This document shows, piece by piece, positions 4,606 to 14,743 of a DNA stretch of 19,639 nucleotides (the first letter of the stretch is position 1; every line of letters begins with the position of its first letter). The notes below the pieces were generated by a model, which was given only the letters and a program-made list of their open reading frames with translations, was not told the origin of the DNA and did no database searches. Position numbers and translations under genes: made by a program. Source of the stretch: UBA2227 sp036677505. GTDB taxonomy: Bacteria; Bacillota_I; Bacilli_A; Erysipelotrichales; Erysipelotrichaceae. The stretch spans positions 1-19,639 of the forward strand of contig JAVBWK010000032.1 in the NCBI GenBank assembly GCA_036677505.1, in the 5' to 3' direction.

Positions 4606-7600
4606 AGTTTCGTCTGTTTGTACAAAAAAGAACGGATGTCGATGCGCTTTCCGCTGCCCTGAGCGACAGCGTCCGCCATCAGCTGATGATCGATTCCGAT
4701 GTTACGGTCCTCAACGGTTATGATCTGCGCCATCTTGATGAAAGCTATCTCGATATCGCGATCACCCGGGTGTTCAGTGAACCGATGACCGACATCGTCT
4801 ATACCCGGCTGCCGGAAGTTTTCGGATCGGTCATCGTAAAAGAACCGCTGCCCGGACAGTACAATCAGCGCGCCGACAGCGCCCAGCAGTGCTTACGTCT
4901 GATCGACGCCGATACCCAAGCGACCGTCAAGACGTTTGAAGTTGCCATGTTTGACAAAGAATTGAGTGAATCTGAAATCGCGGCATTTATCCGCTTTTGG
5001 ATCAATCCGATCGAATCACGTCAGAAAGATCTGAGTCAGGACATCGTCATCGAAGATGAAACAAGCGATGAAGGAGCGATCCGCGGCTTTCGCGAGTTCA
5101 CCGAAGAGCAGCTTCAACACTTTCTGAATCAAGAATCTGCCGCGATGTCCCTCGATGACATCCGGCTCATCCAACAGTTTTTCAATGAAAATGAAACCCG
5201 CGATCCGACCCGTACCGAGTTTAAAGTGCTCGACACCTACTGGTCCGACCACTGCCGGCATACCACCTTTGAGACGGTCCTCGATGACATCCGGGTGGAA
5301 GAGGGGCCGTTGAAACCGGTCATAGAAAAAGCCCTGAGCGATTATCGTCAGTTGAGAACGGTCACTCATCGCAACCACCGCCCGGAAACCCTGATGGACA
5401 TCGCCACGATTTTTGCGAAAGCACTCAACGATCCGCGGGTGGAGATCAGCGATGAAGTCAATGCCTGCTCCGTAAAAATCAATATACAAACAGACCATGG
5501 GGAAGAAGCATGGCTGCTTCAGTTTAAAAACGAAACCCACAATCATCCCACCGAAATCGAACCGTACGGCGGTGCATCCACTTGTATCGGCGGAGCCATT
5601 CGCGATCCGTTGAGCGGAAGGGCCTATGTGTATCAGGCCATGCGCATCAGCGGTTGCGGGAATATCAAAGAAGAAATCAAGGATACATTGCCGGACAAAC
5701 TGCCCCAACGCGTGATTGCCGTCAAAGCCACCGCCGGAAACAGCGGCTATGGCAATCAGGTCGGCGTAGCGACCACGACCGTCAAAGAAATCTATCATCC
5801 CCGCTACGTTGCCAAACATTTGGAACTGGGAGCCGTGGTTGGTGCCGTCAAAGCCGAACATGTGAAGCGGCTGACTCCAATTGCAGGCGATGTCATCGTC
5901 CTTTTGGGCGGACGAACCGGACGGGACGGAATCGGCGGAGCCACCGGATCATCGATCGAACATGACAGTTCGAGCTTACTGACCTGTGCCGCTCAGGTAC
6001 AAAAGGGCAATGCGGTGGAAGAACGCAAGATCCAGCGACTGTTTCGAAATCCTCAGGTCAGCACGATGATCAAAAAGTGCAATGACTTTGGGGCTGGGGG
6101 TGTGAGTGTCGCTATCGGTGAACTTGCGCAGGGACTGGACATTGACTTGTCGTTGATCCCCACGAAATATGAAGGTCTTAACGCCACTGAACTGGCCATC
6201 AGTGAAAGTCAGGAACGTATGGCCGTGGTCCTTGATGTTAACGATGTCGAAACGTTTCTGACGTTTGCCAGAGATGAAAACCTTGAAGCTACCGTCGTAG
6301 CCAAGGTCACAGATACAAACCGATTGATCATGAGATATCAGAATGCAACTGTCGTGGATCTGGACCGCCGGCTGATCGACACTCACGGTGTCCGTCAGCA
6401 CGCAAAGGCGCACATACCATCATCTTACCCATCTGAAACTGTTGCCGATTTCAATCGCGAATGGGCACTTGACCATCTGTCAACGCTCAACGTGACCAGT
6501 CAGAAAGGATTGATCGAACGCTTTGACTCTACCATCAATGCTCTGACCGTGCTGGCCCCGTTGGGTGGAAAAAATCAACTGACCCCGACCATGGGAAGTG
6601 TGTCGAAGATACCGGTCGACACCGGAAATACGACCACCGCATCCATCCTGACTTATGGCTTTATCCCTGCGCTAAGCGAAGGGAACATGTTTGTCAGTGC
6701 GCAGGGTGCCGTTTTGGAAAGCATCGCTAAAGTCCTGGCGGTGGGCGGAAACATCGAAGATATCTTCTTCTCATTTCAGGAATACTTCCCGAAACTGAGA
6801 AATTCATCGCAGTGGGGAGAGGTTGTGAGTGCTTTGCTTGGAGCCCTGTCCGTACAGAAAGCCTTCGGCCGACCGGCCATCGGCGGAAAAGACAGCATGT
6901 CCGGATCATTTAAACAGTTGGATGTCCTGCCGACACTGGTCAGTTTCGCCTGTGCAACGACGGATGTGCGAAACGTCATATCCTCTGATGTTAAGAAAAA
7001 GGGGAACAGACTCTATCTGATCGAAGTGCTTCGTCAGGATGACGGAAGTTTCGATCTGCAGGATGCGAAACGGAAATACGAAACTTTCCGGACGATGAGA
7101 GATTCGGGATCGATCTTGAGTGCATTCGTGGTCCAAGAATCACTCTTTGCGACCATCATTGCCATGCTTGTGGGCAATGATTTGGGAATCAACGTTCAGA
7201 CGGGGGTTGATTTAACAAAAAACTATGTGGGCAGCCTGGTGGTGGAAAGCAAAGATTCCATCCCCGAAGGGATCGAACTGGGCACCCTCGGTGAATCTCT
7301 GATATTTAACTCAATTGAACTGGATCGATCGAAGATCCATACAGCCTATACAAGCGGACTGAAATTTCTCTATCCGATCCGACATACCGCAGAGGATACA
7401 GATGTGACCCTGCCCTGTATCTCTACAGAGATTGAACCCTATCCCTTCGATCCGGTGGACGATGTTCATGTGGTCATCCCGGTATTTCCCGGAACCAACT
7501 GTGAAACCGATACGGCTCGGGCTTTTGAGAAAGCCGGAGGCATCGTACACACAGCGATCATCCGAAATCTGACGAAAGCGGATCTCGCCTCATCCATCGA

Positions 7601-8258
7601 TCAGCTGTGCAGACAATTGGATCAGGCACATATCCTGGCATTGCCCGGGGGATTCTCGATGGGCGATGAACCGGATGGCAGTGCCAAATTCATCGTCAAC
7701 ATCCTCAAAAACGCACAGGTCAAAGCCGCCGTTGAACGCTTACTTGCACGCAAAGGTCTGATTATCGGGATATGCAACGGATTTCAGGCACTGATCAAAA
7801 GCGGACTGCTCCCCTATGGCAAAATCATGGATCTGAGTTTTGAGGATGCGACCCTGACGACCAATGCGATCGGCCGACATATCAGTACGATGGCCACGAC
7901 CCGACGGGTATCCGACCGCTCTCCCTGGCTCAGAAATATCGGTGATGACATCATCAAAGTCCCGTTCAGTCATGGGGAAGGACGGTTGATGGCCTCATCT
8001 AAGCAGGTGGACCACTGGATTCACCACGGACAGATCGCCTTTCAGATGTGCGATGAAAACGGCCGAAGCACCATGGATCCAAGCGTCAATCTCAACGGAT
8101 CGGTCATGGCGATCGAAGGACTGTTATCCCCATGCGGTCATATCCTTGGCAAGATGGGACACACCGAACGCATAACCAATGACTTATATCAAAATATTCC
8201 GGGTATCCGGAACATCCCGCTGTTTGAAAACGGGATCAGTTACTTTAAGAAAAGGTGA
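4602..8258 (+). CDS. purL: Phosphoribosylformylglycinamidine synthase, single-chain PurL
   Basis: This 1218-residue enzyme makes FGAM from FGAR, ATP and glutamine. It is the one-chain form that fuses the PurS-like, PurL synthetase and PurQ glutaminase parts, so no separate purS or purQ is needed and none is present. The synthetase core contains SDHCRHTTFE and KNETHNHPTEIEPYGGA, typical of the family. The glutaminase domain begins near residue 955 (VIPVFPGTNCETD). Its nucleophile is Cys1058 in GICNGFQAL, and the triad is completed by His1187 and Glu1189 in GHTERI near the C-terminus. These positions match the Cys/His/Glu layout of E. coli PurL. It is somewhat shorter than the proteobacterial enzyme (about 1295 residues) and resembles the clostridial/streptococcal type. 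The ATG overlaps the purK stop. Confidence 0.97.
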   Translation: MKFRLFVQKRTDVDALSAALSDSVRHQLMIDSDVTVLNGYDLRHLDESYLDIAITRVFSEPMTDIVYTRLPEVFGSVIVKEPLPGQYNQRADSAQQCLRLIDADTQATVKTFEVAMFDKELSESEIAAFIRFWINPIESRQKDLSQDIVIEDETSDEGAIRGFREFTEEQLQHFLNQESAAMSLDDIRLIQQFFNENETRDPTRTEFKVLDTYWSDHCRHTTFETVLDDIRVEEGPLKPVIEKALSDYRQLRTVTHRNHRPETLMDIATIFAKALNDPRVEISDEVNACSVKINIQTDHGEEAWLLQFKNETHNHPTEIEPYGGASTCIGGAIRDPLSGRAYVYQAMRISGCGNIKEEIKDTLPDKLPQRVIAVKATAGNSGYGNQVGVATTTVKEIYHPRYVAKHLELGAVVGAVKAEHVKRLTPIAGDVIVLLGGRTGRDGIGGATGSSIEHDSSSLLTCAAQVQKGNAVEERKIQRLFRNPQVSTMIKKCNDFGAGGVSVAIGELAQGLDIDLSLIPTKYEGLNATELAISESQERMAVVLDVNDVETFLTFARDENLEATVVAKVTDTNRLIMRYQNATVVDLDRRLIDTHGVRQHAKAHIPSSYPSETVADFNREWALDHLSTLNVTSQKGLIERFDSTINALTVLAPLGGKNQLTPTMGSVSKIPVDTGNTTTASILTYGFIPALSEGNMFVSAQGAVLESIAKVLAVGGNIEDIFFSFQEYFPKLRNSSQWGEVVSALLGALSVQKAFGRPAIGGKDSMSGSFKQLDVLPTLVSFACATTDVRNVISSDVKKKGNRLYLIEVLRQDDGSFDLQDAKRKYETFRTMRDSGSILSAFVVQESLFATIIAMLVGNDLGINVQTGVDLTKNYVGSLVVESKDSIPEGIELGTLGESLIFNSIELDRSKIHTAYTSGLKFLYPIRHTAEDTDVTLPCISTEIEPYPFDPVDDVHVVIPVFPGTNCETDTARAFEKAGGIVHTAIIRNLTKADLASSIDQLCRQLDQAHILALPGGFSMGDEPDGSAKFIVNILKNAQVKAAVERLLARKGLIIGICNGFQALIKSGLLPYGKIMDLSFEDATLTTNAIGRHISTMATTRRVSDRSPWLRNIGDDIIKVPFSHGEGRLMASSKQVDHWIHHGQIAFQMCDENGRSTMDPSVNLNGSVMAIEGLLSPCGHILGKMGHTERITNDLYQNIPGIRNIPLFENGISYFKKR

Positions 8259-8263
8259 AAACG

Positions 8264-8983
8264 ATGGAAAAGAAACAAATGATTTATGAAGGAAAAGCCA
8301 AACAGTTGTATACTTGTGATAGAGAGGATGCGTACATCATGCGATTCAAAGACGATGCTACCGCATTCAACGGCGTGAAAAAAGCGCAAATCACCAACAA
8401 AGGCACATTGAACAATCAGATCTCAACGATCCTTTTCCATCAGCTGCACCGCCACGGCATACCGACGCATTATATCGAAACGCTCAACGACCGTGAACAG
8501 CTGTGCTACAAAGTTCAGATTTTTCCGTTGGAAGTCATCGTCCGAAACATCATTGCCGGATCGATGGCCAAGCGTCTGGACATCGAAGAGGGAACCCCAT
8601 CCGCTAAACCGATTTACGAACTCTGTTATAAAAATGATGAGCTGGGCGATCCGCTGATCAACGAAGATCATGCGATGGCCTTGGGGTTTATCACTGAAGA
8701 AGAATTACGTACGGTCAAACGTCTGACCTTATCCATCAATCGTTTACTCATTGATTTGTTTGACCGCATCGGCATCACTTTGGTCGATTTCAAAATCGAA
8801 TTTGGCAAGCTGCCCGATGGTACCGTCATCCTCGCCGATGAGATCTCGCCGGATTCCTGCCGGCTGTGGGACAAGCAGACCGGAAAAAAACTCGACAAAG
8901 ATCGTTTCCGCCGGGATTTGGGCAATGTCGAAGATGCTTATCAGGAAATATTCAATCGCTTATCCGAGGTTTATCATGACTGA
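8264..8983 (+). CDS. purC: SAICAR synthetase (PurC)
   Basis: PurC joins CAIR and aspartate with ATP to form SAICAR. The 239-residue protein has the standard length and motifs: N-terminal IYEGKAKQLY, which binds ATP, FPLEVIVRN (residues 87-95), DFKIEFG (175-181) and DEISPDSCRLWD (192-203). I start at ATG 8264, where AAGGTGA lies five bases upstream. A GTG three codons earlier, overlapping the purL stop, is possible but has no ribosome binding site of its own. It follows purL by five bases, and its 3' end overlaps purF by eight bases. Confidence 0.96.
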   Translation: MEKKQMIYEGKAKQLYTCDREDAYIMRFKDDATAFNGVKKAQITNKGTLNNQISTILFHQLHRHGIPTHYIETLNDREQLCYKVQIFPLEVIVRNIIAGSMAKRLDIEEGTPSAKPIYELCYKNDELGDPLINEDHAMALGFITEEELRTVKRLTLSINRLLIDLFDRIGITLVDFKIEFGKLPDGTVILADEISPDSCRLWDKQTGKKLDKDRFRRDLGNVEDAYQEIFNRLSEVYHD

Positions 8984-10382
8984 AATCATGTTTAAGCGTG
9001 AACTTCATGAAGAATGCGGGGTGTTTGGTGTCTTTAACATCCACGATGCTGCCGAACTGACGTATTACGGTTTGCACGCCCTTCAGCACCGCGGTCAGGA
9101 AGGAGCAGGCATCGTGGTCAGTGATGAGATACGGCTGCTCGGCGTGAAGAATGAGGGCAATGTGCGCTTCGTCTTTCCGGAACCTGTACTGAAAAAGCTG
9201 ACCGGTCATCATGCTATCGGTCATGTCCGCTACTCGACGACCGGGGGTGGGGGCTTGTTGAATGTTCAACCGTTTCTGTTTCGTCATGGCGGCGGTGACT
9301 TTGCCCTGTGCCACAACGGCAACATCGTCAATTCCCGACAGCTCAAGCACCGGCTTGAGCGCAGCGGCAGTATCTTTCAGAGCTCATCCGACTCCGAAAT
9401 TCTGGCACATCTGATCCAGCGCGAAACCCGCAAGGACCGTCTGTGCGCGATCAAAGAAGCGCTGATCTATCTGGAAGGGGCCTTTGCTTTTCTGCTTTTG
9501 ACCAAGGACAGGCTGTATGCGATGCGCGATAAACACGGATTGCGACCGCTGTCGATCGGAAAATTTAACGGAGGCTATGTGGTGGCCAGCGAGACGTGTG
9601 CACTCGATGCGGTCGGTGCAACCTTTGTCCGGGATGTATTGCCCGGTGAGATCGTAATCATCGATCAAAGCGGAATCACTTCCGACAGTTACTCGCCGGA
9701 TATCGAAGAAAAGATCTGCGCGATGGAATATATTTATTTCTCCCGTCCTGACAGTGACTTATTGGGTCTCAATGTCCACCGTTCACGCAAAGTGTGCGGA
9801 CGTATTTTGGCAAAAGAGGCACCGGTCGAAGCCGATATCGTCATCGGTGTGCCGGATTCTTCCTTATCAGCGGCCAGCGGATATGCGGAGGCCAGCGGTA
9901 TTCCTTATGAGATGGGTCTGATCAAGAATAAGTACAGCGGCCGGACGTTTATTGAACCTTCGCAGGCGTTGCGTGAGAAAGGGGTCAAGATGAAACTGGC
10001 TCCGGTGCGCAGCGTGATTGCGGGTCAGCGGGTCATTTTGATCGATGATTCGATCGTGCGGGGTACGACTTCGATGAAAATCGTGTCGATGCTCAAAGAT
10101 ATGGGAGCGAAGGAAGTACATATGCGCATCGCATCCCCACCGATCATTGCTCCGTGTTTCTACGGAGTCGATACGTCAACCATCGAAGAACTGATCAGTG
10201 CAAGTCACAACGTTGAAGAGTTGCGGGCATTGATTGGGGCGGACAGTCTGGCCTTTCTGTCGATGGAGGGCTTAGAAGAAGCGCTGGGCGGCCGGACCTT
10301 CTGTCATGCCTGCTTCACGAAACAGTACCCGACCCATTTGTATGAAGACATTGAACAAGCCAATAAAGACGGAAAGTTCTAG
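8976..10382 (+). CDS. purF: Amidophosphoribosyltransferase (PurF), iron-sulfur type
   Basis: PurF makes phosphoribosylamine from PRPP and glutamine, the committed step of the pathway. The 468-residue precursor has a 13-residue propeptide (from MTEIMFK to HEE) that must be removed to expose the catalytic Cys14 of CGVFGVF. The PRPP loop VILIDDSIVRGTT starts at residue 353. Four cysteines, Cys248, Cys394, Cys443 and Cys446, sit where the [4Fe-4S] ligands of B. subtilis PurF lie. After removal of the propeptide the first two fall within one residue of Cys236 and Cys382. An oxygen-sensitive cluster and processed form are therefore expected. The start is set by GAGG at 8966-8969. The frame runs further upstream inside purC, but without family similarity there. 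Confidence 0.97.
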   Translation: MTEIMFKRELHEECGVFGVFNIHDAAELTYYGLHALQHRGQEGAGIVVSDEIRLLGVKNEGNVRFVFPEPVLKKLTGHHAIGHVRYSTTGGGGLLNVQPFLFRHGGGDFALCHNGNIVNSRQLKHRLERSGSIFQSSSDSEILAHLIQRETRKDRLCAIKEALIYLEGAFAFLLLTKDRLYAMRDKHGLRPLSIGKFNGGYVVASETCALDAVGATFVRDVLPGEIVIIDQSGITSDSYSPDIEEKICAMEYIYFSRPDSDLLGLNVHRSRKVCGRILAKEAPVEADIVIGVPDSSLSAASGYAEASGIPYEMGLIKNKYSGRTFIEPSQALREKGVKMKLAPVRSVIAGQRVILIDDSIVRGTTSMKIVSMLKDMGAKEVHMRIASPPIIAPCFYGVDTSTIEELISASHNVEELRALIGADSLAFLSMEGLEEALGGRTFCHACFTKQYPTHLYEDIEQANKDGKF

Positions 10383-10393
10383 GAGGAAACCTT

Positions 10394-11413
10394 ATGAGTG
10401 AACATTATGCGAAATCAGGCGTGAATCTTCAGGCGGGATATGAGTCGGTCAGCCGGATCCGACCGCATATCGAACGGACCCGGCGATTGGGGATGATGGA
10501 CAACATCGGATCGTTTGGCGGTCTGTTTGATCTGACCCGGCTGAATGTGTCGGAGCCGGTGCTCATCAGCGGGACCGATGGAGTCGGAACCAAACTGAAA
10601 ATCGCATTTATGACCGGTAAGCATGATACCATCGGTATCGATGCGGTGGCGATGTGTGTCAATGATATCCTGGCTCAGGGGGCTCAGCCGTTGTTCTTTT
10701 TGGACTATATCGCCATCGGAAAGAATAATCCCGATACGATCGAAGCGATTGTCAAAGGGGTTGCGGACGGATGTTTTACGGCCAATTGTGCCTTGATTGG
10801 CGGTGAGACCGCGGAAATGCCGGATATGTATTCGAAAGATGAATATGATATCGCCGGATTCTGTGTCGGTGTGGCGGAGAAAAGCAAACTGATCCTTCCC
10901 GAGCATGTCCGTGTCAAAGATGTCATCATCGGTCTGGCCAGTTCCGGATTGCATTCCAACGGGTTCAGTCTGGTTCGCAAAATCCTGTTTAAAGATCATT
11001 CCTTGGATCCGATGATGAAATTCGGAGAGACCACGTTGGGAGAAACACTGTTAACACCAACCCGGATCTATGTCCGTGCCGTCTTGCCGCTGATTGAGCA
11101 AAGCAAGATTCATGGGATCGCTCATATTACGGGGGGTGGGTTTATTGAAAATGCGCCGCGCTGCATCCGAGACGATCAGGGCATTCTGATTCACAAAGGT
11201 TCGTGGCCGATCCCGCCGATATTCACGTTTTTGCAAGATCTTGGCCGGATCGACGAAGAGCAGATGTTTGAGGTATTCAATATGGGCATCGGGATGATGC
11301 TCATCGTGGATCCGCAGGATGTGGATGAAGTCATGGAGTATCTTGATTCGCATCACGAACATCCGTATGTGATCGGTGAAATCACAGACACGCCGGGAGT
11401 GGTGATCAAATGA
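10394..11413 (+). CDS. purM: AIR synthetase (PurM)
   Basis: PurM closes FGAM to AIR using ATP. The 339-residue length is typical. GTDGVGTKLKIA near residues 55-66 is the family phosphate-binding segment, followed by the conserved GGETAEMP and SSGLHSNGFSLVRK. The gene has the best ribosome binding site of the operon, AGGAGG at 10381-10386, seven bases before the ATG. It is one of only two pur junctions without overlap, with an 11-base gap after purF. This may be a point where translation re-initiates independently. Its stop overlaps the purN start (ATGA). Confidence 0.97.
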   Translation: MSEHYAKSGVNLQAGYESVSRIRPHIERTRRLGMMDNIGSFGGLFDLTRLNVSEPVLISGTDGVGTKLKIAFMTGKHDTIGIDAVAMCVNDILAQGAQPLFFLDYIAIGKNNPDTIEAIVKGVADGCFTANCALIGGETAEMPDMYSKDEYDIAGFCVGVAEKSKLILPEHVRVKDVIIGLASSGLHSNGFSLVRKILFKDHSLDPMMKFGETTLGETLLTPTRIYVRAVLPLIEQSKIHGIAHITGGGFIENAPRCIRDDQGILIHKGSWPIPPIFTFLQDLGRIDEEQMFEVFNMGIGMMLIVDPQDVDEVMEYLDSHHEHPYVIGEITDTPGVVIK

Positions 11414-11982
11414 AGAACATCGTCGTTTTTGCGTCCGGTTTCGGATCAAATTTCCAGGCAATCATCGATGCGGTGAAACACGGCCGGTTACAGGCAAATA
11501 TCGTGGGACTGATTTGCGATAATCCCAAAGCTTATGCAATTGAAAGGGCCCGGATCAACTATATCCCGGTCGCTTGTTTCGAACGAAAAGATTATCAGAC
11601 CAAAGAAGAAATGGATCATGGGATACTGAATCAATGCAGACAATGGCAGGCGGATTGGCTGATCCTGGCGGGATATATGCGATTGCTGTCGCCGGAGGTG
11701 ATCCATGGGTATCCGCATCATATCGTCAATATTCACCCTTCACTTCTGCCGAAGTATCGCGGCTTGGATGCAGTCGGTCAGGCGTTGGATAAAAATGAGA
11801 GAATTTATGGGATATCGATTCATTATGTCGATGAAGGCATGGATACCGGGGAGATCATTTGTCAGGTACCTTTTGAGCCGGATGTATTGGATCGAGATCA
11901 TATCGAAAAGCGATTGCATCAGCTGGAGCATCAGACGTATCCGGCCATCATTCAGAAATTACTGTTGGAGGAACGTGTATGA
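11410..11982 (+). CDS. purN: Phosphoribosylglycinamide formyltransferase (PurN)
   Basis: PurN transfers a formyl group from 10-formyltetrahydrofolate to GAR, giving FGAR. The 190-residue protein shows the phosphate loop FASGFGSNFQ (residues 7-16) and the catalytic set Asn107 and His109 in NIHPSLLP with Asp145 in DEGMDTG. These match E. coli Asn106, His108 and Asp144. The loop has SGFGSN where many family members have SGNGSN. The ATG overlaps purM by four bases, and the stop overlaps purH by four bases. Confidence 0.96.
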   Translation: MKNIVVFASGFGSNFQAIIDAVKHGRLQANIVGLICDNPKAYAIERARINYIPVACFERKDYQTKEEMDHGILNQCRQWQADWLILAGYMRLLSPEVIHGYPHHIVNIHPSLLPKYRGLDAVGQALDKNERIYGISIHYVDEGMDTGEIICQVPFEPDVLDRDHIEKRLHQLEHQTYPAIIQKLLLEERV

Positions 11983-13502
11983 GACGGGCTTTGATCAGTG
12001 TCAGTGACAAGCGGGGAATCGTGGAGATTGCCAGAGAGTTAAGTGAGTTGAATATCGAACTGATTTCGACCGGAGGAACTTTAAAAACTTTGAAAGAGGC
12101 AGGGATACCGGTGATAGCGATCGAAGAAGTCACTCACTTTCCGGAAATGTTGGATGGACGGGTCAAGACCTTGCATCCGGCGATTCATGGCGGGCTGTTA
12201 TTTAAGAGAAATGATGAGAATCATAAAGAAGCCATCATCGCGCATGATATTTTACCCATCGATATCGTCATCGTTAATCTGTATCCCTTTGTACAGACGA
12301 TCAAAAAAGCAGGGTGCACTTTTGAACATGCCATTGAAAATATCGATATCGGCGGTCCTTCGATGTTGCGGTCGGCCGCGAAAAATCATGCGGATGTGAC
12401 GGTGATTTGCGATCTGTCGGATGCCAAGGAAATGATTGTTCAGTTACATGATAAGGGAGATACTTCTTTAGAGTTTCGCCGTCAGATGGCCGCCAAGGTG
12501 TTCCGTCTGACCGCTGCCTATGATGCGATGATTGCCCAGTATCTGACGGAAGAAGACTTTCCCGAGCAGATTACGCACACCTATACCAAGGTTGCGGACT
12601 TGCGCTATGGGGAAAACCCGCATCAGAGCGCTGCGTTTTATCGGACGGCCTTTCGCGAACCTGATTCTTTGTCTGATTGTGATCAGTTGCAGGGCAAAGC
12701 ACTGTCCTATAACAACATTCAGGATGCCAGTGCCGCACTGGCCATTTTGCGCGAGTTTGATCAGCCGTGTTGTGTCGCGGTCAAGCACACCAATCCCTGC
12801 GGCGTCGGTATCGCTGATACATTGGATGTGGCCTGGCAAAAAGCATATGCAGCGGATCCTGTCAGTATCTTTGGCGGTATTGTGGCATTTAACGGGGAAG
12901 TCAATGAAGCGATTGCTCAGGGATTGTCCGAGCTTTTCCTGGAGGTCATTTTAGCCCTAAAATTCTCTTTAAAAGCACTTGAAATTCTGAGCAATAAGAA
13001 GAATGTCCGGGTACTGGTAACAGAGCCGACCTTTGAAAACTCATTTGACATGACATGTGCCCGGGTATCGGGCGGTTTGCTTGTTCAGACGATGGATAAT
13101 ATGGTAACTAAGAAAGAGAACTGTCAAATTGTTTGCGGAGAAGTGGACAGTGATACGTGGAATGACTTGCTCTTTGGGGAAAAAGTGTGCAAACATGTCA
13201 AGAGCAATGCGATCGTCTTGGTCAAAGACGGTATGACTGTCGGCATCGGCGCCGGTCAGAGCAATCGGGTCGGAGCTGCGAACATTGCGTGTCAACAGGC
13301 CGGTGAAAAGGCCAATGGGGCCATTATGGCTTCCGATGCTTTCTTCCCGATGCCCGATACTGTGGAACTGGCAGCGAAATTCGGGATCAAGGCCATCATT
13401 CAGCCCGGAGGCTCAATCAAAGACGATCTTTCAATTGAAGCATGCAAGAAACATGATATAGCGATGGTGCTGACGGGGATTCGGCACTTTAAACACGGAT
13501 GA
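11979..13502 (+). CDS. purH: Bifunctional AICAR transformylase/IMP cyclohydrolase (PurH)
   Basis: PurH performs the last two steps to IMP. The 507-residue protein carries the IMP cyclohydrolase (MGS-like) domain at the N-terminus, with ISVSDKRGIV, ISTGGTLKTL and FPEMLDGRVKTLHP. The AICAR transformylase domain follows, with the catalytic Lys269-His270 in VKHTNPCGVG and the C-terminal AIIQPGGSIKDD and TGIRHFKHG. The segment around residue 320 reads EVILALKFS, where family members often have an AP or APxF at that point. This is a small variation of unknown effect. Start and stop both lie in ATGA overlaps with purN and purD; GGAGG lies just upstream of the start. Confidence 0.96.
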   Translation: MRRALISVSDKRGIVEIARELSELNIELISTGGTLKTLKEAGIPVIAIEEVTHFPEMLDGRVKTLHPAIHGGLLFKRNDENHKEAIIAHDILPIDIVIVNLYPFVQTIKKAGCTFEHAIENIDIGGPSMLRSAAKNHADVTVICDLSDAKEMIVQLHDKGDTSLEFRRQMAAKVFRLTAAYDAMIAQYLTEEDFPEQITHTYTKVADLRYGENPHQSAAFYRTAFREPDSLSDCDQLQGKALSYNNIQDASAALAILREFDQPCCVAVKHTNPCGVGIADTLDVAWQKAYAADPVSIFGGIVAFNGEVNEAIAQGLSELFLEVILALKFSLKALEILSNKKNVRVLVTEPTFENSFDMTCARVSGGLLVQTMDNMVTKKENCQIVCGEVDSDTWNDLLFGEKVCKHVKSNAIVLVKDGMTVGIGAGQSNRVGAANIACQQAGEKANGAIMASDAFFPMPDTVELAAKFGIKAIIQPGGSIKDDLSIEACKKHDIAMVLTGIRHFKHG

Positions 13503-14743
13503 ACCGGATCTTGGTGGTGGGCAGCGGCGGACGTGAGCATGCGTTGGCCAAATGCTTTAAGAAGAGTCCGACCGTGGACCGGGTTTTTGTAGCTCCGGGC
13601 AATCCGGGGATGCGCGATGTGGCCACTGTGGTTGCGATCGATGCGATGGATTTTGAAGGACTGATCGGATTTTCTATAAAAGTGAGTATCAATTTGGTGT
13701 TTGTCGGTCCGGAAGCTCCGCTATCCGCCGGAATTACGGATGCGATGAAGGCAGCGGGAATCCGGGTGTTTGGACCTACCGCGAAAGCCGCTCAGGTCGA
13801 AGCAAGCAAATCCTTTGCCAAGAAACTGATGAATCTGGCGAATATCCCGACCGCAAAGCATGTGACAGTCTATTCTCAAGAAGAGGCCCTCGATTATTTG
13901 TCCGATCATCCGGCTCCGATCGTCATCAAAGCCGACGGTCTGATGGCGGGCAAAGGGGTGACGGTGGCGTTGGATGATACGACAGCTATCGAAGCCGTCC
14001 GACATATTTACAGTGATATGGAATATGGACCGTTGGTCATTGAAGAATATTTACAAGGAGAAGAGTTTTCACTGATGGCATTCGTCTGCGGTGAGAAGGT
14101 TTTTCCATTGGAGATTGCGCGGGATTATAAGCGGGCGTATGATCATGATGAAGGACCCAATACCGGGGGGATGGGGTCTTTCTCGCCGGTACCGTTGATA
14201 CAAGATGAATGGATCGAAGAAGCGATGAGTTCGATCATGATTCCGATGGCGAAAGTGATGGTTGATCAAGGAATCCCGTTTACCGGTATCCTCTATGGCG
14301 GACTGATGGCGACCAAACAAGGAGTGAAAACCATTGAGTTCAATGTGCGATTTGGTGATCCGGAGGCCGAGGTCATCCTTGCCCGATTGATTACTCCTCT
14401 TGATCAGATCATTTTCGATGTGATGGCAAAGAAGGACGTTGAGCTGACATTTGATCCGCGATTTGCCTTAGGAGTGGTGATGGCTTCCAAGGGGTATCCT
14501 CAAAGCTATCAGAAAAACACGCCGATCCGTGGGTTGGATCAGTTGGATTGTGAGGTGTGTCATATGGGCACGGACTGGCAGGACGGTTGGGTCAATCAGG
14601 GCGGGCGTGTACTTTTTGTGATGGATTTGGCACAAACACTTGAAAAAGCCCGTGAAACCGTATATAAAGAGATTGCACGGATCGATGCGCCGGGATTGTT
14701 CTATCGCAGTGACATCGGTCGATGGAAGGATGAGCAGGTATGA
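13499..14743 (+). CDS. purD: Phosphoribosylamine-glycine ligase (PurD)
   Basis: PurD couples phosphoribosylamine and glycine with ATP to GAR, the second step of the pathway. The 414-residue ATP-grasp protein begins with VVGSGGREHALA (residues 6-17). It then has VGPEAPL (69-75), the ATP-grasp loop KADGLMAGKGV (144-154) and the metal-binding FNVRFGDPEAE in the C-terminal half. The length is normal. It overlaps purH and purB by ATGA at both ends and has no strong ribosome binding site of its own, so coupled translation is likely. Confidence 0.97.
   Translation: MNRILVVGSGGREHALAKCFKKSPTVDRVFVAPGNPGMRDVATVVAIDAMDFEGLIGFSIKVSINLVFVGPEAPLSAGITDAMKAAGIRVFGPTAKAAQVEASKSFAKKLMNLANIPTAKHVTVYSQEEALDYLSDHPAPIVIKADGLMAGKGVTVALDDTTAIEAVRHIYSDMEYGPLVIEEYLQGEEFSLMAFVCGEKVFPLEIARDYKRAYDHDEGPNTGGMGSFSPVPLIQDEWIEEAMSSIMIPMAKVMVDQGIPFTGILYGGLMATKQGVKTIEFNVRFGDPEAEVILARLITPLDQIIFDVMAKKDVELTFDPRFALGVVMASKGYPQSYQKNTPIRGLDQLDCEVCHMGTDWQDGWVNQGGRVLFVMDLAQTLEKARETVYKEIARIDAPGLFYRSDIGRWKDEQV

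Noticed and set aside
5016..5861. 281-codon minus-strand frame inside purL, and many similar antisense frames in the pur genes
   Set aside because: They are shadows of real coding frames, with no ribosome binding site, promoter or recognisable protein.
8751..8975. 75-residue extension of the PurF frame upstream of its ATG
   Set aside because: It lies wholly inside purC in another frame. PurF needs only a short propeptide before its catalytic Cys, and GAGG at 8966 marks the start at 8976.
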